Assembly: GCA_963675135.1 (NCBI GenBank)
Contig: OY776121.1
Span: 73,424,265-73,488,264, forward strand
Source of the DNA: Galeopsis tetrahit
Taxonomy: Eukaryota; Streptophyta; Magnoliopsida; Lamiales; Lamiaceae
DNA: 64,000 nucleotides
Direction of reading: 5' to 3'
Shown: in pieces, positions 59,501 through 64,000 of the stretch
Layout: the number at the start of each line of letters is the position of its first letter
Numbering within the stretch: the stretch's first letter is position 1
Notes under the pieces: generated by a model
What the model saw: only the letters and a program-made list of their open reading frames with translations
Told to the model about the DNA's origin: nothing
Database searches by the model: none
Position numbers and translations under genes: made by a program

Positions 59501-60596
59501 TATCGCAGGCATTGTGTAATTGCTCGGGAGATTACCAAACTACACGAAGAAGTAAGGTTTACATTTTGTAAATGCATTCTTACCTGCATTTCTTGTTACT
59601 TGAATTAATTTCTGTATAAGAGAAATTTGAGAGTCAAATGGTATAGAAAACTACATGTTCTGTCTTAAATGTTAGTAAAACATAGAGCTGGTTCTATCCA
59701 CTATCCAAGATTTGTAACTTCTTTTTTTTGATGGAAGTTAAATACCCATCCCTTTTTTCCCCTCCCCATGACTCGAACCCAGGACCTAAGGCCTAGGTAG
59801 TGGTGCTCTAACCACTTGAGCTATCCCACTTTGTCCCAAGATTTGTAACTTCTGTTGTTAGATAATTCAACACTAATTACTTGATCAACTTAAAAAAAAA
59901 AGAAGCTATTATTCATCTAATTATAATTGTCATATGATCTAATTCTGTGGTCTCTTAAAAATTGATATTGCAGACATGCTTTTAACTGCAATTAATTTCA
60001 CTGAAATTACTTTCTATGCTCATATATTGCTATTGGAGATGGTAAAGGATTCCAATCAGCATTTTTCTCCGGAAAATTTATTTTGATTCAAACTAAGAAG
60101 ATATTTTGTTTGGTAAGTTTTGGAGGGGTACCCTTGAGGAAGCCAAAGAAGAGTTCTCAGTCCGTCATCCCAAGGGTGAAATTACAATGTTGATTGAAGG
60201 GATGAAAATTAGCAAGGATGAAAATCTGTCTGAATCAGAACTGGAAAATGAGTTGCGAGAATTGATTTCCAAAGGGTACAGTCTTTCCGAGGTAATGGGC
60301 TCTCACCTTGTAAAGTTTGTCATAGAAGAACTGAACAAAGGAGTTTTATGTGATGCATATCACACAATTCATTTTATGTTGATGTTAGGAATTATCGAAG
60401 ATTCTTTTATCTCATTAACCAACAATAATCTTCAATTTAGTGTATTTATTTGCTCTCTCTCTGTCTCTCTGATGCAATTGTATGTTTAATGTAGGCAGTC
60501 AAGCTGGTTGCAACAGGCACATCCATGAAAAGGAAAGCAATCTATTCTCTGGCGCTGCAGAAATTTGGGAAACATGGTTCATCTGATCAAGATTGA
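56598..60596 (+). CDS. rsmI: RsmI-type 16S rRNA 2'-O-ribose C1402 methyltransferase, organelle-targeted
   Basis: SAM-dependent tetrapyrrole-methylase-fold enzyme. Bacterial RsmI methylates the ribose of C1402 in 16S rRNA; the plant form presumably acts on organellar 16S-type rRNA. Nine exons join in frame: 56598-56816, 57156-57223, 57350-57446, 57557-57685, 58199-58307, 58382-58526, 59509-59551, 60118-60291, 60495-60596, 361 aa. Residues 1-70 form a Ser/Pro/Leu/Arg-rich presequence with no bacterial counterpart, as expected for a transit peptide. Family motifs follow: GTPIGNLEDI (84-93), SEDTRHSGKLL (about 109-119), SDAGTPGISDPG (157-168), PIPGPSALVSAL (about 184-195) and FLPKHAPTRR. The start is the first in-frame ATG after an upstream out-of-frame ATG at 56581; ATG 56601 is an alternative. 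Plastid versus mitochondrial targeting cannot be told from this. No breaks are seen. Confidence 0.93.
57719..58103. mobile_element. MITE-like element in RsmI intron 4
   Basis: Inverted ends GTAAATGGCAATATTGGTCC and GGATCAATTTTGCAATTTAC continue for about 35 bp on each side (CCGTATCTATTGGGTG against CACCATAGATATGG). The element is about 385 bp and accounts for most of this 513-bp intron. No coding capacity. Confidence 0.65.
59723..59835 (-). mobile_element. tRNA-derived SINE in RsmI intron 7
   Basis: On the minus strand a tRNA-like head carries box A (TAGCTCAAGTGG) and box B (GGTTCGAGTC) with normal Pol III promoter spacing. A short unrelated body and an A-rich tail (CATCAAAAAAAA) follow. A 17-18 bp duplication CCAAGATTTGTAACTTCT lies at 59705-59722 and 59836-59853. 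Length, tail and target duplication make it a retroposed SINE rather than a tRNA gene. Confidence 0.88.
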
Positions 60597-60628
60597 TTGC
60601 TGGAGCTGTAAAATTTGAGTTAAGTAAG

Positions 60629-60634
60629 AATAAA
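60629..60634 (+). terminator. candidate poly(A) signal for the RsmI gene
   Basis: AATAAA 33 bp after the stop codon in AT-rich sequence. Other downstream A-rich sites could serve instead. Confidence 0.35.
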
Positions 60635-61686
60635 TTATTTAATATTAGGAAACAATTCTACAACCTTTTGTGTAGAGAAATGCATTGCAAAGATTGGGTA
60701 GAATGAAGAGTGGGGAAAGTGGTTTTGAATATGCAAATCATAGGCTTGGGATGAGGATCTCAATGTTGTACTACTATTGCTTCTTCCTTAAAGTAGCTTT
60801 TAACTGTATCTTCTCAGTCACTAAAAATACAACATTTGCACTTTGTGTGATATAGGAGTATACATGCTCACAGACAACATAGGTATTTTTTTTAAAATCA
60901 CCATTATGATTTAAAATGTACTCCCCTGAGCCACATGAACATCAGTAGTAGTATGCAAATGAGGTGTCTTCGTGTTTAATCATACAACATATTTTCTTCA
61001 CAATTGAAGTGGAAAACTTAGGTTGTCAAAAAAAAGAAGTGGAAAACTTAGAACTAGGTGACAATCCCATTCTTCGCGGGGAACTTCCAATTGAAAATTT
61101 ATGTTCTGTTTATGTAATCATGATTACATTTTATATTTTATAAATTATAGCAAAGTGTAACGAACAACAAATACAAGAAAGAAAAAAATTCCCCATTTTC
61201 TTCAAAACATGGAGTATATATTAGTAGTTGAAACTTGTTGATGTTAAATAGACTTGCAAATTTTGTAGGTGTCACCGGTCACCCCCTCTCAATCATATGT
61301 TAGTGAAGGACAAATGCGTATTAAATTAATGTAAGAATAAATTTTTTGTCTTGTTCTTTTAAAATTAACACATTTTAGCCTTGAAGTAACACAAGACTTA
61401 AGAGTGAAACAATTTATTTAATTTAAATTTAAGTCTAATCCGTAATTTTTTTGCCAAATTTATTTTAATTAGTAGTAATATTTTATATAATTTTTTTAAA
61501 AATTATAATCAAGTAGAATCAACATAAATAAAATTAGTATTAAAGAAAAAATATGGCTGAAATTTGGAGAAATGGGGAGGAAAATTAAAGAAAGCGCGCT
61601 ACTTCTTCTCCCATCGCAGAACCGCGACTTCATCCAACATAACTGATGCTAAGATTTCAAGAATCACAAACTCCCACATTTTTTTT
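60635..61686. other. intergenic: RsmI 3' flank and COG0212 upstream region
   Basis: No gene or clear repeat. The reading frame of the next gene stays open upstream to about 61564 but has no ATG before 61687. Confidence 0.5.
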
Positions 61687-63760
61687 ATGGATTCTCATCA
61701 GCTGCTCAAGCTTTCTCAATCATATCCATTACCAATCAAACGGTCATTAACCCCCCTGAATTTCCCTTCAATTTTCCAAACTAAAATTTCCCTCTTTCCA
61801 TTATCCCTAAGAATTCACACCACGGCCGCGCGTCAGAACGATGCTGTTTTCAACGAGGCGGCGTACGAGGCCGAGCGCCTGAAGCTGGACGCCGCCGCCC
61901 GAGAATCCATGGCGGAAAAATCTGTTTTTGAAGGGCAAGATCCGAATGACCCGAAGGCGTGGAAATGGGTCATCAGAAAACGGGTTTGGGACTTGATGGA
62001 GGCCCGAAATATAGCGCAGTTTCCGAGGCCCGTTCACCATCGCATTCCCAATTTCATGGGTGCCAATACTGCTGCTGATAAAGTAAACAATACTCCTACT
62101 ATAATGTGGGTTCATAGTAATTTCTTGAATAATGTTTTTATTTTATTTTTCGTTTTTGATTGATCAGCTAAGTGAGTTGGAGGTGTTTAAGGAGGCAAAG
62201 TGCGTGAAAGTGAACCCAGATACGCCTCAAAAGCAAGTCAGATTCCTCACTCTTAATGGTATAGTTTTTTTTATTTTATTTTATGGAGTAGCAAGTAGCA
62301 ACTGCTGCATAAAGCATATGATTTGATTTGCATTGAAATATTAGAGTAGTACATAAAGCATATGGAAGCGTTTTGTTGTTGAATTGCATAAAAAAAATAA
62401 GCATTTGGTAGGAAAAAAATGAGGATAAATTGCTGTCAGCTGCGCTCTTACTGTTCGGTTGAACTGGCCGAACAGGGAGCATGCTGTTCGGTTCAAACTA
62501 GTTCCACGGTGAAACTGATTTACCTAAGACTTTGCCTTACATTTAATATATATGTGGCATTGCAGGTGGAAAAAAGCTTTTAACTCCTCAACCACGTCTA
62601 AGAACAGGATTCTTTTCTGTTCTTGAAGACTCTATGTTTAGTGCTAACACCATTAATGAGGCATGCACGTCTGCTGGAGTTGCCAAATATGGAAAGCCGA
62701 TAGGGCTGGAGGAGAAAATAAAAGTGGACTTGATTGTTATTGGTTCTGTTGCTGTTGACCCAAAGACCGGGGCAAGACTTGGCAAGGGTGAGGTATTAGA
62801 TGCAATCTTGTTTTCTCGTTCGTTTTTTTTGTCCCGGAGCCTTAAGAGTAGAGCAGTTTAATTAGAATCTCTCAGAAATTTGTCTAGCATATTGTGTGTA
62901 CCAAACGCTTAAAAAAAAGGAAGAGAAGAGGAGAGGAGACCCATACTTCATTCATCAGATATACAAATATAGTTCTTAGAGAAACTCCAAAAATAGAAAG
63001 CAAATATATAGACAAACTGCAATTTTTATCAAATGTGAGTTGCAACATAATTCAATTGTTGGAAGTATTGAGTGTTGAGTGAACTCAACAGGGATTTGCA
63101 GAACTGGAATATGGGATGCTACGTTACATGGGGGCCATAGATGACTCGACACCAATTGTCACATCTGGTAAGAATATTTTGTTTTTCTCTTCAGATATAC
63201 TTTTGCAAACGCTTTCATGTCTTTTCCTCCTTAGTTATCATATTATATGTTGTTGCCATTTGAATCTGAATAACTGGGTCACATCCTATATTATGATCAT
63301 TTAATCCATATGAAACTTCAAAATCAATTTCTGTTATATGCAAATGTTGTCCTCCATTAAGTAATTTTGTGTTTACAGTGCACGATGAACAACTGGTTGA
63401 TGATATCCCGGTCGAGAAATTGCTGGTTCATGATGTCCCCGTTGATATCATATGTACTCCCACCCGAGTTATTTTTACCAATACGTCTATTCCAAAACCT
63501 CAAGGTCAGTTCTCAAATAATCAATGTGAATCAATCAACCTAGTATTTTTTAACAGATCAATGTGAAAAAAATTCAGAGTAGGCGTGTTAAATTTTTACC
63601 GTTGGTTGTAGGAATATACTGGGACAAACTATCTCCAGAAAAGCTTGGTCAAATTAAAGTTTTAAGAGAGCTCAAGAGTAAAATTGAACGCGAATCTGGC
63701 CAAAAGCTTCCGTCTGGCCCATCTGAGAAGTTACCCCCTACAGCTCGAAGAAGACGCTGA
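61687..63760 (+). CDS. COG0212: 5-formyltetrahydrofolate cyclo-ligase-like protein COG0212, organelle-targeted
   Basis: Paralogue of 5-formyl-THF cyclo-ligase (MTHFS fold). The plant COG0212 protein is plastidial and has been linked to thiamin metabolism rather than proven cyclo-ligase activity. Six exons join in frame: 61687-62082, 62168-62258, 62566-62792, 63092-63167, 63379-63504, 63612-63760, 354 aa, the size I expect for the family. Residues 1-50 are Ser/Pro/Leu/Arg-rich and nearly free of acidic residues, a transit-peptide profile. The fold core follows: WVIRKRVWDLMEARNIAQFP, FKEAKCVKVNPD, LTPQPRLRTGFF, KVDLIVIGSVAVDPKTGARLG, then the conserved GFAELEYGML and VHDEQLVDDIPVEKLLVHDV segments. 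The C-terminus is basic (TARRRR). No breaks. The in-frame ATG at 61687 is the first available. Confidence 0.93.
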
Positions 63761-63894
63761 ATCATTTTGTACAAGAAATAGAAAAAATGGAGCAATGTCT
63801 CAACTGCATGACCTCATGTCCCTTGTTTAATGCATGTAAATTTCTACCAGTCTATTTTGTGTGTATATTTAAACAATATTAGTTGTTATAAAGT

Positions 63895-63900
63895 AATAAA
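63895..63900 (+). terminator. candidate poly(A) signal for the COG0212 gene
   Basis: AATAAA 135 bp after the stop codon. The remaining sequence to the window end shows no further gene. Confidence 0.35.
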
Positions 63901-64000
63901 TGTGAATCAATTGTAAGACCGTAGTTTGGGACAATTCACATGATTTCGTATCATGCAAATATGAAGAAGCAAATATCTAGTAGAATGAACATTTCAGTAC

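Noticed and set aside
59735..59830. tRNA gene on the minus strand
   Set aside because: Boxes A and B are present, but the body length, A-rich tail and 17-18 bp flanking duplication identify a SINE.

Overview
The window is nuclear DNA of a flowering plant: AT-rich, with short-exon GT-AG genes, a complete CESA6-type cellulose synthase and many plant transposon families. It is certainly a eudicot. An asterid is a guess from overall gene character, not something the sequence proves.

Layout. 1-12.3 kb is gene-poor. It holds MITEs, a 5'-truncated LINE RNase H remnant, a Helitron-like element and a small foldback repeat. 12.8-18.95 kb is a complete 14-exon CESA6-clade gene (+, 1087 aa). Tail to tail with it, 19.78-28.75 kb is a 16-exon gene (-, about 2203 aa) for a large, acidic, repeat-rich protein that I do not recognise. 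It has a SAP-like N-terminus, a PP1-docking type motif, three KEN motifs and six tandemly duplicated phase 1-1 exons. 29-32.1 kb holds two terminal-inverted-repeat elements. 32.7-48.4 kb is one LINE (-, 16-bp target duplication) split by a 9.6-kb non-autonomous LTR retrotransposon (-, 5-bp target duplication) that landed in its ORF1. 50-53.6 kb holds a hAT-type element with an 8-bp target duplication, a long foldback element and a MITE. 53.6-54.4 kb is a truncated but open-reading-frame second copy of the 5' end of the repeat-rich gene. 56.6-60.6 kb is a plant RsmI-type rRNA methyltransferase gene (+, 9 exons, 361 aa) with a MITE and a tRNA-derived SINE in its introns. 61.7-63.8 kb is a 5-formyltetrahydrofolate cyclo-ligase-like COG0212 gene (+, 6 exons, 354 aa).

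The four functional genes do not form a pathway: cell wall synthesis, probable nuclear or cell-cycle scaffold, organellar rRNA modification, and folate/thiamin-related metabolism. All exon joins were made by hand from splice signals, and every join keeps frame from start to stop. Most interesting are the repeat-rich gene with its alternating A/B exon array and truncated paralogue, and the LTR element whose 3' region has been amplified together with its polypurine tract and U3 start.
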